A stretch of 49,864 bases of DNA from a virus, in the IMG/VR virus record IMGVR_UViG_3300020188_000012, positions 1 to 49,864 of that record. The stretch is one strand, 5' to 3'. Below, one piece after another: positions 14,906-23,063 of the stretch; position 1 is the stretch's first letter; each line of letters opens with the position of its first letter. The translations under genes and the position numbers were made by a program. A model generated the notes under the pieces. The model saw nothing but the letters and a program-made list of their open reading frames with translations, was not told the origin of the DNA and made no database searches.

Positions 14906-16180
14906 TTATGAATTATTGGCGCGAGCCTTAGTCTTTGTGATTGCAGTCATGTACTTAGCCATGCTGTCACTAACACTAATGTCCTGTGCTGCGCTGTCAT
15001 GTACTTCATTATCAATAACTTGTTCTGTGATCACTTCTTCACGAACCTTGGGGAAATAATTTTCCTTAAGAGTGTCGAGTTTTGCACGGAATGCGTCTTC
15101 GTCAACGAAGTCAACATCCTCTACAAGTGACTTGAACTTTTCAACTTCTGTGTCGGTTAGGTCTTCAGAGACTTCAACGACAACGTGTTCGCGAACAAGT
15201 GAACCGTTCTTTTCTTTAAGAGCGATATTCTGTTCAAGAACCTCATTTACCTTCTCTTCTAGGTCTGCAATCTTATCAGACTGAGCACCTAGTACGTCAT
15301 ACTTCTCGTCAGGAACGTCAATGTAATGATCCTCGAAAAGTTGCTTAAGACCAGAGATGAAGTCTTCTGCGATTTCACCCTTGAGTCCACGCTCGATTGC
15401 GAGTTCATTTTCCTTTGTCCATTCCTCAACAACGTAGTTAAGATAGGTATCAATTTTGTCAGTCATTTCGTCCTTTGCTTCTTCAAGCTTGGCGTCGAAC
15501 TCATCGACTGTTGCCTGATATAGACGGGCGATTTCTTCGCGGGTCTTGGACTTAACGGCTGCTTCGAAGATTGTGGATGCCTTTGTCTTGAAGTCTTCAG
15601 AAAGGTCTTCACCTTCCATAAGTGCATCTACGTCTTCCTTGACGTTGATGGACTTGATCTTCTCTTCAATGGCCATCTTTGCAGCTTCGAGTTTCTTAAT
15701 CTCTTCCTGCATTTCCTTATCTTCTTCATCATCTTCTTCATCTGGGTGCATCGCGGACATGATTTTCCCATATGAAGCTTTGAGGTCTTTTGCCTTCATG
15801 GTTTCCATTTTATCATACATCGCCTTCAACATTTCCATCTTTGTACGGGGGGCGGCGGCTTCTTCAATTACCTCGTCTTCATCACTTTCGTGATCTTCTG
15901 AAACCTTTTTGACCTTTTTCATAGGCTCGGCGGGTTTCTCGCCTTTCTGTTGTGCATCACCACCAATTTCCTTTGCACCTTTTGCTGCAACATCTGTTGG
16001 GGATGACTTGGCTTCTGGATCGACTACAGGTGCGCCACCATCTTGGACTTCACCATCAACCTTCTTGCCCTTTTCTGCTGGGACGGCACCCTTTTTCTGG
16101 GGGTCGCTTTCATTCGCTTCTTCAAGCTCAGCAAGGACTTCCGCCTCCAACTCTTCAATTGTTTGTTCTAGTTCTGACAT
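14906..16180 (-). CDS. 22: Prohead core scaffold protein gp22
   Basis: The 424-aa product is very rich in Glu, Lys, Asp and Ala and largely helical. It begins MSELEQTIEELEAEVLAELE, has an acidic Pro/Gly/Lys-rich low-complexity region at about 25-105, and then long coiled-coil segments. This is the composition and length expected for the internal scaffold that organises gp23 and is destroyed by gp21. Its position between gp21 and gp23 matches T4. A late promoter (16220-16227) and an AGGAGG sequence 8 nt before ATG 16180 suit its high late expression. Confidence 0.93.
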   Translation of the reverse strand: MSELEQTIEELEAEVLAELEEANESDPQKKGAVPAEKGKKVDGEVQDGGAPVVDPEAKSSPTDVAAKGAKEIGGDAQQKGEKPAEPMKKVKKVSEDHESDEDEVIEEAAAPRTKMEMLKAMYDKMETMKAKDLKASYGKIMSAMHPDEEDDEEDKEMQEEIKKLEAAKMAIEEKIKSINVKEDVDALMEGEDLSEDFKTKASTIFEAAVKSKTREEIARLYQATVDEFDAKLEEAKDEMTDKIDTYLNYVVEEWTKENELAIERGLKGEIAEDFISGLKQLFEDHYIDVPDEKYDVLGAQSDKIADLEEKVNEVLEQNIALKEKNGSLVREHVVVEVSEDLTDTEVEKFKSLVEDVDFVDEDAFRAKLDTLKENYFPKVREEVITEQVIDNEVHDSAAQDISVSDSMAKYMTAITKTKARANNS

Positions 16181-16219
16181 AGGATGCCTCCTTTTTGCAG
16201 TAATAAAATTACTAATATT

Positions 16220-16227
16220 TATTTATA
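16220..16227 (-). promoter_or_regulatory. T4-type late promoter for gp22-gp23
   Basis: A perfect TATAAATA lies in the gap between gp21 and gp22. The predicted leader is about 35 nt and contains AGGAGG, so this is a conventional late promoter, unlike the leaderless ones elsewhere in the window. Confidence 0.75.
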
Positions 16228-16229
16228 AA

Positions 16230-16889
16230 TTATAATCTTTGTAGAAATTTTGCAAAGGCAAGTGCCTTCCGATTTTCCGAAAGTCTTGCCTGTTTTGCAT
16301 CAAATTCCCGTTTCATCTCAACCAATTCTGCTTCAAGTAGAGCACCGTTGTTCCAAACCCACTCCTTACCTTCCATGATACCTTCTACGAAAGCATTAGG
16401 AGCGGATGGATCAGCAACGATATCAGCGGCCGTTGCGAGGTAGAAGTCGTCACGAACGTAGTTTGCACCACCTTTTTGTTCTAGACTACCCATGCCCCGT
16501 GAGGAAACGCCGAGTTTAGCACCCTCGTCCATGAGATTCTTTACGATTTCACCCATTGGTGTGGACATAATCTTTGCCTCACCAATAAAGTTCTTACCGT
16601 CTTGTTCCAGACTTGTAATCATGTGTGAAACTCTTTCAAGGTTCACAGTTGGTCCGTCTGGGTGACCTAATTCACCAAAGGCACGATTCTCCTTGATGAA
16701 ATTCTTGTTGTACTTTGCAACTTCCTTTGCAAGTACCTGTTCTGGATAAACACGGCCATTTCGGTTCTTGATGTCCGATTGCATGAAGATACCACGAATC
16801 TTGTAATTCTTCTTACCGTCTTCTTTTTCTTCGCAGATGTATTCTACTTCTTCTACTTGTTCTGAGAACAATTTGACCGTGTTAGACAT
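16230..16889 (-). CDS. 21: Prohead core protease gp21
   Basis: Serine protease of the phage prohead protease family that degrades the scaffold and trims capsid proteins. The 219-aa product shows the His region ELGHPDGP, the Ser region LGVSSRGMGS and the DIVADPSAP segment with the acidic partner, all typical of T4-like gp21. RNGRVYPEQVL near the N-terminus is another conserved stretch. AAGGAT precedes ATG 16889. It lies upstream of gp22, as in T4, and follows the nitroreductase gene by 11 nt. Confidence 0.95.
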   Translation of the reverse strand: MSNTVKLFSEQVEEVEYICEEKEDGKKNYKIRGIFMQSDIKNRNGRVYPEQVLAKEVAKYNKNFIKENRAFGELGHPDGPTVNLERVSHMITSLEQDGKNFIGEAKIMSTPMGEIVKNLMDEGAKLGVSSRGMGSLEQKGGANYVRDDFYLATAADIVADPSAPNAFVEGIMEGKEWVWNNGALLEAELVEMKREFDAKQARLSENRKALAFAKFLQRL

Positions 16890-16900
16890 TTTTCTTATCC

Positions 16901-17557
16901 TTAATCTGATACACTATACTTAATTGGTTGTTTCTTTTGAACTGGAAAGGTGAAATCCCTAATGTGATGCCGACGACGATTTACCCCCTCTTGAGGAAAT
17001 CCTACGCCCATCAACAATGATGGTTCTTCTCTTAACAGTGCAATCTCTCTGATTGCTTTTGTGTCCATACACTGACAACACCCTGTTCTATATCCCAGAA
17101 GTGATGCAGTAAGATTAAGATAACCAGAAGCAATACCTAGTGCAATGTTTTTATCACGCATAATATCTTGATAAGTTTCTTCACACCATTCGCCATTCTT
17201 CAGATATTCTTTTGCTTTCTGTCCTCTTGTTTTCTTTGTTACTTGATCAACTAACTCTTCATAACTATAGTCTTCAAAAATTACCAACAAATTAGCAAGG
17301 GTTTGCGGATTTGACTCGATATCTTTACCATTATTAAATCCATAAGTATTTTCATGAATTTCTTCAATAAGATCACGATCCTGTATAAAATGTACCTTAT
17401 AAAACGCAAGATTTTGTTTACTAGGACAATTAGTTACAGCATGAAGTAGTGTATCAATATCTTCCTTTGGTAACTTTTTGTTCAAGTTGAAATTTCTCTG
17501 AGTATGTTGGCTTCGAATAACACTCTTTTCAATTTCAATATTTGTATGTACATCCAT
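16901..17557 (-). CDS. Nitroreductase-family FMN oxidoreductase
   Basis: The 218-aa product has the nitroreductase-fold signature. RSQHTQRNF near the N-terminus stands for the Arg-rich FMN phosphate site, NCPSKQNLAFYKVHFI for the A-P-S-x-x-N-x-Q-P-W motif, GIASGYLNLTASLLGYRTG for the central helix and MGVGFPQEGVNRRRHH for the C-terminal G-x-P-x-E-x-x-x-R element. Such enzymes reduce nitro compounds, quinones or flavins with NAD(P)H, and some act on iodotyrosine or in cofactor synthesis; the substrate is not evident. AAGGA lies 7 nt before ATG 17557. It interrupts the T4 order between the gp67/gp68 position and gp21, so it is cargo in a head operon. Confidence 0.82.
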   Translation of the reverse strand: MDVHTNIEIEKSVIRSQHTQRNFNLNKKLPKEDIDTLLHAVTNCPSKQNLAFYKVHFIQDRDLIEEIHENTYGFNNGKDIESNPQTLANLLVIFEDYSYEELVDQVTKKTRGQKAKEYLKNGEWCEETYQDIMRDKNIALGIASGYLNLTASLLGYRTGCCQCMDTKAIREIALLREEPSLLMGVGFPQEGVNRRRHHIRDFTFPVQKKQPIKYSVSD

Positions 17558-17567
17558 TGTTATATCC

Positions 17568-17948
17568 TTATACTAGGTTATCGTAACCAGCGACTTTTCT
17601 TAACTTGAGAATTAGAGTCGTTGCACCAGCAGAGGTTGCACGAATATCGCCAGTGGAACCAGTTGATGTTGGGTTGATTGCAAGAGTTGGTAGTCCATCT
17701 GCAAAACCCAACTTACCATTTCCGACAAGAGCAAGTGCAGTATCATCTGTGTCTGCATCAAACTCAATAAGTAGTGTTCCGCCAGTTGTACACCATGCAA
17801 CACCCACAATATCTAGTGCAGGACTTGAATCATGACCATCCAGTGCAGATGCATCAAGAATGGTTGCTTCTGTCTCTGCTGCGGTACAAGTTGCTTTGAC
17901 TGTCACTTCAAAGTCTTTATCCGATAGAATTTGTGTTGCCCAAGCCAT
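17568..17948 (-). CDS. Small putative virion protein, 126 aa
   Basis: A small Ala/Thr/Gly/Asp-rich, beta-type protein without Lys-rich or enzyme motifs, beginning MAWATQILSDKDFEVTVKAT and ending VAGYDNLV. LLIEFDADTDDTALALVGNG is the most distinctive segment. Composition and its place among head genes suggest a capsid decoration or other virion protein, but I recognise no named family. AAGGA lies 7 nt before ATG 17948. It is separated from the nitroreductase gene by 10 nt. Confidence 0.6.
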   Translation of the reverse strand: MAWATQILSDKDFEVTVKATCTAAETEATILDASALDGHDSSPALDIVGVAWCTTGGTLLIEFDADTDDTALALVGNGKLGFADGLPTLAINPTSTGSTGDIRATSAGATTLILKLRKVAGYDNLV

Positions 17949-17958
17949 ATCTTAGTCC

Positions 17959-18207
17959 TTAAATGTTTAGCATTTCTCGTTCAAAGTAAGACATTAGTTC
18001 TTTTTCCGACACTTTGAACCGTTTTGAAACGTCTTTTATTGTTTTTTCAAAACTATTTAGGAAATCTGAAGGTTTGGAATCCATAACACTGAAAATGGAG
18101 TCAACAGCGTCCTTCATCTTAGGAGAAAGTTTCCGATACTCCTTAGACTTACGGTGTTCATCCTTCTCTAGAACTGTCTGTTCGTAGATGTCCTCAATCT
18201 TCCTCAT
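17959..18207 (-). CDS. Small helical protein in the gp68 position
   Basis: The 82-aa product is charged and helical (MRKIEDIYEQTVLEKDEHRK, then SNPS-type break and FKVSEKELMSYFEREMLNI). In T4 the order is 20, 67, 68, 21; this gene sits where gene 68, a prohead core protein, would be and overlaps the gp67-like gene by 14 nt. Sequence alone does not prove homology, so a core-protein role is inferred from position. Confidence 0.5.
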   Translation of the reverse strand: MRKIEDIYEQTVLEKDEHRKSKEYRKLSPKMKDAVDSIFSVMDSKPSDFLNSFEKTIKDVSKRFKVSEKELMSYFEREMLNI

Positions 18208-18388
18208 TTACGTCAACTTCCTGATCAACATATTCAACAGGTGACTTGACAAAACTATTTGCAACGTCTCTGCGTTGCATCTCTAGTTTGTCACCCACTC
18301 TATTTGCCATATCGTCTTGAAAAATTCTTTCTGCCTCAATATTATTTCCTGAGACAATTGCGTTTAGTAAATCTTTTGTGGTGTTCAT
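18194..18388 (-). CDS. 67: gp67-like prohead core protein
   Basis: The 64-aa product (MNTTKDLLNAIVSGNNIEAE start, acidic VDQEVDVNEED end) has the layout of T4 gp67: a short helix with L-x-x-A-I-x-x-x-N, an A-x-R/E-x-F-x-x-x-M-A segment, an A-x-x-F motif and an acidic tail. T4 gp67 is an essential internal core protein that is cleaved to peptides. The position immediately after the portal gene matches T4, and the start overlaps the gp20 stop by 4 nt. Confidence 0.65.
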   Translation of the reverse strand: MNTTKDLLNAIVSGNNIEAERIFQDDMANRVGDKLEMQRRDVANSFVKSPVEYVDQEVDVNEED

Positions 18389-20037
18389 TGTTCATCTCCT
18401 TCATCACCAAATGCGTCATCATCAGATGGAATACCATCTTGTTCTGGGTCTTCGTAATCAGGCATTTCGTCTGGTGCAATAATACCACCAGCACCATCCT
18501 GTGGATAACGAGTTACACCATCGGAACCATCTGGAATATCGACGCCACCTTCTAATGGGTCCATATCACGTTCTTTCGCAATCTGATCCCGCATCTCTGA
18601 GATTTCTGCATCATTCATGTTCAATACACGTTTGAGAACATACTCTTTTGAGAAGAATGTTCCAATGTATGACTGAATGCTATCAAGTGTTTGAATTCTG
18701 TCGTTAAGTAGTTCTGCCTCTTTCAGTTCTGCGAAGTGACCATCTTCTAGGAAGTCAAACTGAATATGCTCTTGCATATTTGGCCAGTCTTCTGGTGAAA
18801 TTACTCCCTTCAATAGAAGGTTTGTCTTTAATAGGTCTACGAAGAGGGGGGTAAACTTCTTACGAATACGTTGTACGAATTTTGTAAATTTAAGTTCGTC
18901 TCTAGTAATTTCTGAGGTTCGTCCAAGACTAAATCCGTTTTCAGCTTCAAGTCTTGAAATCGGCACGTTAAGTGAACGGTATAGTTTCCGTTGGAAATAT
19001 ACGATGTCATCAATCTCTCCTAGATTAGAACCGCCGGGAAGTGTGGTAATCTCTGTACCTCTACCACCTTCTCTTCGTGGAAGCCAAAAGTCTTCCAACA
19101 TACTCATGTGGTTGCGGTCATCACGAATCTCACCTGTGCTTGCATCGTACACTAACTTGTTACGATAACGGTTCATAACGTCTTTTAGATACTGTTCTGC
19201 TTTAACCTTTGGTAGATTACCAACGTCAATATAGAAAATTCTACGTTCTGGCGCACGAGAGATACGATAAATGACCAACGCATCCTCAATCATACGCAAC
19301 TGATTAACAGGTTTGATTGCTTTGTGTAGATAAGAAAGAACCCGTCCTGATGAACTGTCGATCAAACCAGAAGGAACATAACAAATTGCATCCTTGGAAA
19401 TACGAATACCCTGTGATGTTGAGTTTGACATACCGCCGACACTTGAGTATCCCTTTTCATTATACACAAAATATTCTTCTACCTTTTCGATCATGTCAAC
19501 TTGCGTCTTCTGATCTTTGTTCTTCTTTACTTCTCTGACCTTCTTAATCTTCATAGGGTCGATATTACGAATTTGTGTAATACCACGCCGAGGATTATTA
19601 ACGTCAATAACTTTGTGATAGTAGATGCGACCGTCAACGTACCACCGTCTAAAGATATCGTGTCCCTTGACACTAAAATCTAATAGACGAAGGATTTCGT
19701 TGAACTCGTCACGAATTCTTTTTTTAATCTTCTCTGGATAGGGTAGATTGTCTAGTGTGATTTGTACTGCAACGTCATTCGTATTTGCTACGATTGATTC
19801 GTTTACAATATCCTCAACTGCGGCATCACACTCTGATTGTAATGCAATATCTCTGTATCTTCGAATAAGGTCAATGTCTGACCTTTCACGCCCGTCTGTG
19901 TTGAGTACAGACGATAAAAAACCACCGCCAGCAACGTCAATTGCGCCGTCATCAGGAGTAGGGGTGGTGAATGTCTTTTCACCACCCTCTACTTCTTTGG
20001 TTGCTCTTTGAATTTGGAACCCAAAAAGTTGTGCCAT
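18385..20037 (-). CDS. 20: Portal vertex protein gp20
   Basis: The 550-aa dodecameric portal through which DNA is packaged and to which the neck attaches. Typical gp20 segments are RSDIDLIRRYRDIALQSECD, DIVNESIV, FRRWYVDGRIYYHKVID, RAPERRIFYIDVGNLPK, the DFWLPRREGGRGTEITTLPG block and EITRDELKF. Length agrees with T4-like marine phages. The C-terminus is an acidic, Gly/Asp-rich tail. It is followed by the gp67-like gene with a 4-nt overlap and preceded by gp19 after 38 nt. Confidence 0.97.
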   Translation of the reverse strand: MAQLFGFQIQRATKEVEGGEKTFTTPTPDDGAIDVAGGGFLSSVLNTDGRERSDIDLIRRYRDIALQSECDAAVEDIVNESIVANTNDVAVQITLDNLPYPEKIKKRIRDEFNEILRLLDFSVKGHDIFRRWYVDGRIYYHKVIDVNNPRRGITQIRNIDPMKIKKVREVKKNKDQKTQVDMIEKVEEYFVYNEKGYSSVGGMSNSTSQGIRISKDAICYVPSGLIDSSSGRVLSYLHKAIKPVNQLRMIEDALVIYRISRAPERRIFYIDVGNLPKVKAEQYLKDVMNRYRNKLVYDASTGEIRDDRNHMSMLEDFWLPRREGGRGTEITTLPGGSNLGEIDDIVYFQRKLYRSLNVPISRLEAENGFSLGRTSEITRDELKFTKFVQRIRKKFTPLFVDLLKTNLLLKGVISPEDWPNMQEHIQFDFLEDGHFAELKEAELLNDRIQTLDSIQSYIGTFFSKEYVLKRVLNMNDAEISEMRDQIAKERDMDPLEGGVDIPDGSDGVTRYPQDGAGGIIAPDEMPDYEDPEQDGIPSDDDAFGDEGDEQ

Positions 20038-20075
20038 AATATCTCCTACTGTATCTTCTATTTAGTAGGTTTAAA

Positions 20076-20609
20076 TTAGAAGTTCACGCCTGAAGCTTCA
20101 AAGTGTTGATATCTCCATGTTACTTCAAATTCTTCAATCGCATCTGCTGTGTCAGATGTTAATTCGATTGCAGAAATTGTTGTTGGCCATGCACTTCTAA
20201 AGATATATGTCTTTAGCACTGTATCATCACGATCAAGTTGTTCCACTGTGAGGTCCGTCTGATAATCAGCAGGAGCAACAACACCAGTATTGTTTGCAAG
20301 ATCGTTGATACCGTTACTCCAACGTTCCATCGCATTGCGGATCATGAAGTCTGTGTCATTCATGAACGTAGTTGTCCATGTTTCTTCAAAAGTTCTGTCA
20401 CCAGCAATGTAGATGTTCCTGCCTCTGAATGGGATTGCAATCTCACCCAAAGTTTGTGCAGGAAGGTTGGAGGCACGAACTAGAAATGAGGTTCTACGAA
20501 CATCAAGTCCAATTGCAATGCCGGGTGGTGGAGTGACCGTTACACGAAACTGGTTCGCACGAGCACCACCACCGAGTAGGTTAGCTTTGAAATCGTCAAT
20601 ATTAGCCAT
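20076..20609 (-). CDS. 19: Tail tube protein gp19
   Basis: The 177-aa subunit of the inner tail tube. The segment GRNIYIAGDRTFEETWTTTF and following MNDTDFMIRNAMERW align with T4 gp19 (xxNVAGDRTFDDW, MNDEAHDARQKFVDW), as do the P-A-Q-T strand near residue 50 and the C-terminal FEVTWRYQHFE. It lies directly downstream of the sheath gene with a 2-nt gap and is probably translated from the same late mRNA as gp18. Confidence 0.95.
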   Translation of the reverse strand: MANIDDFKANLLGGGARANQFRVTVTPPPGIAIGLDVRRTSFLVRASNLPAQTLGEIAIPFRGRNIYIAGDRTFEETWTTTFMNDTDFMIRNAMERWSNGINDLANNTGVVAPADYQTDLTVEQLDRDDTVLKTYIFRSAWPTTISAIELTSDTADAIEEFEVTWRYQHFEASGVNF

Positions 20610-20611
20610 GA

Positions 20612-22615
20612 TTAACCTCCTACCTCACTAAACGATACGCCCGTTCTTACGGCAATAAAGTTCAGTGTAATAAAGTTAATGGAACGAGCAGGTTTGATGT
20701 AAATATCACCAATAAACTCGTTACGGTCAATCACCTCACCAGTGTTGTTTGATGCGTCACAAACTACACGGAAGTCGGTAATACCTCTACGACCTTGGAC
20801 ATCACGAAGGAATGGTTCAACTAGGTTACGGAACTGTGCCCGAGTGAACTCATCGTTGAATTCGAAGAGTTGGAACTTAGCAGCAGTTGCGATTGCCTTC
20901 TCAAGAACCAAGAACAACCGACGCACGTTAATGCGGTCAAATGCACTTGGTTTTGAAAGTGCAGTCTTATCACCGAATAGAACCACACCTTGGCCTGGGA
21001 AGTCCGTTACAGGATTAACTCTTGCACGGTATAGACGATCTCTCTCTGCCTTCGTTGGATTGAAGGAGAGTTTGATTGCACCACGGACATTACCACGATT
21101 GAAACCAGCAGGTGAGAACCAAGGGTCTGCAACACCATCTGTGTATGCACAAAGACCAGCAGTATCACCATTTAGAGGAACGAAGCGATACACATCGTTG
21201 TACTTGTCGTAAATGTACTTGTATCCACTGTCGTAAACCATGTAAGATGATGATGGGCAGAGGTTAAATGCATCAATCACATTGTCTGCCTGTGTGATGT
21301 TAGATGTAACATTCACTGTAGCAGCACGATATGGTGATACGAAACCAACACAGTCTTTTCTCAACTCAACTAGGTCTGTAATCATGGTCACATGAGTGTC
21401 CTGTGCAGAAGCACTATCTGCAACCGCTGAACTAGGACCACCTAGAACTAGGTTGATGTCAAGTGATTCTGTGTCTGCAAACTTGTCGTATGCAAGAGCA
21501 AGTTCACCAGCAGTTACTGCATAGTCATCTGTACCACTTGTAAGAGTAACCACAACAGGTGCATTGACAGCAGTGTATGCTGAAGTTGTATCCGTACCCC
21601 AGTTTGTACCAGCAGATGTGTGATCCATCCAGTAAATGTAGTTAGACTGACGGAAGATAACGTCTGGATAGTAGTTACCACCCCCCTGTGCAGTCTTTGC
21701 AACAGGGTTCTTAGACAGGTTGGCAAACACTTCAATAATACCGTTTGTACGGTTACCAGCAACATCTACGTCGAAACCAGTGATATCACCAGTTGTGTCA
21801 TAAACACAAACATGGAGTTCATCACCAGTACCACGGCCGTTTGCAGTGGCCCAATCTGATGTGCCTGGGGCAGCATCAAACAGGTCATAGAAACGCCAAC
21901 GTCTGCGAATGAAACTGTTATCAGGAATGATTGCCTTAACACCAGAACCGTTTGGATCGTCTTTTAGACGAACTGTAAGGTCATTTGAAGAAATTGCAGT
22001 AATTTCGTACTCGTTTCCTTCGTCACCAGTGTTAAATGTGAATAGTGTTGCGTCTGAAGATGCATCTGCACTTGAGAAGGAGATAAGATCACCAACACTA
22101 AAGGCAGTACCGTCATCAACACCGATTGTTGTTGAACCAGCAGCATCTTCACCAGTTGTCTGGTTAGAAGAACCGAGGTTCTCTTCGAATGCGGTAGCAG
22201 ATGGGCAGATGGAAACACCGATACCATTTGCCCAAGCACCGGCAGTTCTTGCAGCCCACTCACCAACAGTTGCCTGTCCAGTGGAATATGCGTTAAGATA
22301 ATGGTCTGTGTCCCGAATAAGGACCGCAGAACCAGATGCAACAGCGTTTACAATACCTGATTCTGCACGAACTACTCGTAGTGCATCACCGTATTGTAGA
22401 AAGCTTGATGCAGTAAACCAAAATTCAAAATTTGAACCATTAGGTTTACCAAAGACTTGTACCAATTCCTGTTCAGATGAGATTGCCGTTACAGTAGAAA
22501 CTGGTCCTCTTTCAAAAGGACCGGCAATAGCACCGATAGAAGTTGATACAGCGGGAACGACATTCGTAAGATCAATTTCTCTTACATGAACGCCAGGTGA
22601 AACTAGAAATCCCAT
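20612..22615 (-). CDS. 18: Tail sheath protein gp18
   Basis: The 667-aa subunit of the contractile sheath. The N-terminus GFLVSPGVHVREIDLTNVV and the AIAGPFERGPV segment are the usual start of myovirus sheath proteins. The C-terminal third (NPTKAERDRLYRARVNPV, FPGQGVVLFGDKT, INVRRLFLVLE, VVCDASNNTGEVID) is the conserved sheath domain with the arms that link neighbouring subunits. AAGGAG precedes ATG 22615, in a leader of about 35 nt from the late promoter at 22656-22663. Confidence 0.97.
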   Translation of the reverse strand: MGFLVSPGVHVREIDLTNVVPAVSTSIGAIAGPFERGPVSTVTAISSEQELVQVFGKPNGSNFEFWFTASSFLQYGDALRVVRAESGIVNAVASGSAVLIRDTDHYLNAYSTGQATVGEWAARTAGAWANGIGVSICPSATAFEENLGSSNQTTGEDAAGSTTIGVDDGTAFSVGDLISFSSADASSDATLFTFNTGDEGNEYEITAISSNDLTVRLKDDPNGSGVKAIIPDNSFIRRRWRFYDLFDAAPGTSDWATANGRGTGDELHVCVYDTTGDITGFDVDVAGNRTNGIIEVFANLSKNPVAKTAQGGGNYYPDVIFRQSNYIYWMDHTSAGTNWGTDTTSAYTAVNAPVVVTLTSGTDDYAVTAGELALAYDKFADTESLDINLVLGGPSSAVADSASAQDTHVTMITDLVELRKDCVGFVSPYRAATVNVTSNITQADNVIDAFNLCPSSSYMVYDSGYKYIYDKYNDVYRFVPLNGDTAGLCAYTDGVADPWFSPAGFNRGNVRGAIKLSFNPTKAERDRLYRARVNPVTDFPGQGVVLFGDKTALSKPSAFDRINVRRLFLVLEKAIATAAKFQLFEFNDEFTRAQFRNLVEPFLRDVQGRRGITDFRVVCDASNNTGEVIDRNEFIGDIYIKPARSINFITLNFIAVRTGVSFSEVGG

Positions 22616-22655
22616 TGTTTTACTCCTTAGTTAAAGAGTTGTTATTCTCTGAAAT

Positions 22656-22663
22656 TATTTATA
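22656..22663 (-). promoter_or_regulatory. T4-type late promoter for gp18-gp19
   Basis: A perfect TATAAATA on the minus strand 41 nt before the gp18 start. It is divergent to the plus-strand late box at 22707-22714, the two being 43 nt apart, so the island and the sheath genes fire in opposite directions from one short intergenic region. Confidence 0.75.
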
Positions 22664-22706
22664 AAAAAGTCGATTTGCAAACCGTCAATTTATAAGTGTT
22701 ATATCA

Positions 22707-22714
22707 TATAAATA
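22707..22714 (+). promoter_or_regulatory. T4-type late promoter for the plus-strand island (leaderless)
   Basis: A perfect TATAAATA followed by ACATT and ATG at 22720. The predicted start of transcription is the A of ATG, as at 13447 and 26583. It may also drive the ABC genes by read-through, since no terminator is seen after the HNH-like gene. Confidence 0.7.
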
Positions 22715-22719
22715 ACATT

Positions 22720-23019
22720 ATGAATGAACATTACGAAAAATACAAAGAAACCATCAAAAAGGTATCTAGGAGAAACTACCAGAAACGTAAGATACTTCTG
22801 GAAGAGTTTCTAGTTGATAAATCTTGTAGACACTGTGGTGAGTCTGAGCATGTGTGTCTCAAGTTCTATCCTCATGATGCAGAGATACGCAAGGTATCAA
22901 AGAGAGTTGGAACAAGTGATGATAGCCGAAAGGAAGTCTTTCATCTCATAGATCAGTCAACCATCCTCTGTTACAACTGTTATATCAAGAAACATCATGA
23001 TTTAATCGAATTTATTTGA
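22720..23019 (+). CDS. HNH-like zinc-binding protein
   Basis: The 99-aa product from ATG 22720 (an in-frame GTG at 22696 lies before the promoter and is rejected) has two Cys pairs: CRHCG and CYNCYIKKHH. Between them are LKFYPHD and a V-x-x-x-x-x-x-S-x-x-x-x-x-E pattern. This is the frame of small phage HNH proteins (C-x2-C, L-x-F-x-H, C-x-N-C-H), but the usual His after the last Cys is Tyr here, so nuclease activity is uncertain. It is the first gene of the plus-strand island and HNH genes often mark insertions in phage genomes, so it may have brought the ABC genes in; that is inference. Confidence 0.65.
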   Translation: MNEHYEKYKETIKKVSRRNYQKRKILLEEFLVDKSCRHCGESEHVCLKFYPHDAEIRKVSKRVGTSDDSRKEVFHLIDQSTILCYNCYIKKHHDLIEFI

Positions 23020-23025
23020 CCTATA

Positions 23026-23031
23026 TATAAT
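23026..23031 (+). promoter_or_regulatory. Possible -10 box before the ABC binding-protein gene
   Basis: TATAAT lies 33 nt before the start codon of the binding-protein gene, but no good -35 hexamer is found 16-18 nt upstream. The TTGACC at 23016 is too close to serve. It may be a weak or activator-dependent promoter; the ABC genes may simply be read from the late promoter at 22707. Confidence 0.25.
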
Positions 23032-23063
23032 TATAGTGATTTGAGTCATAAAGGAGTATCATT

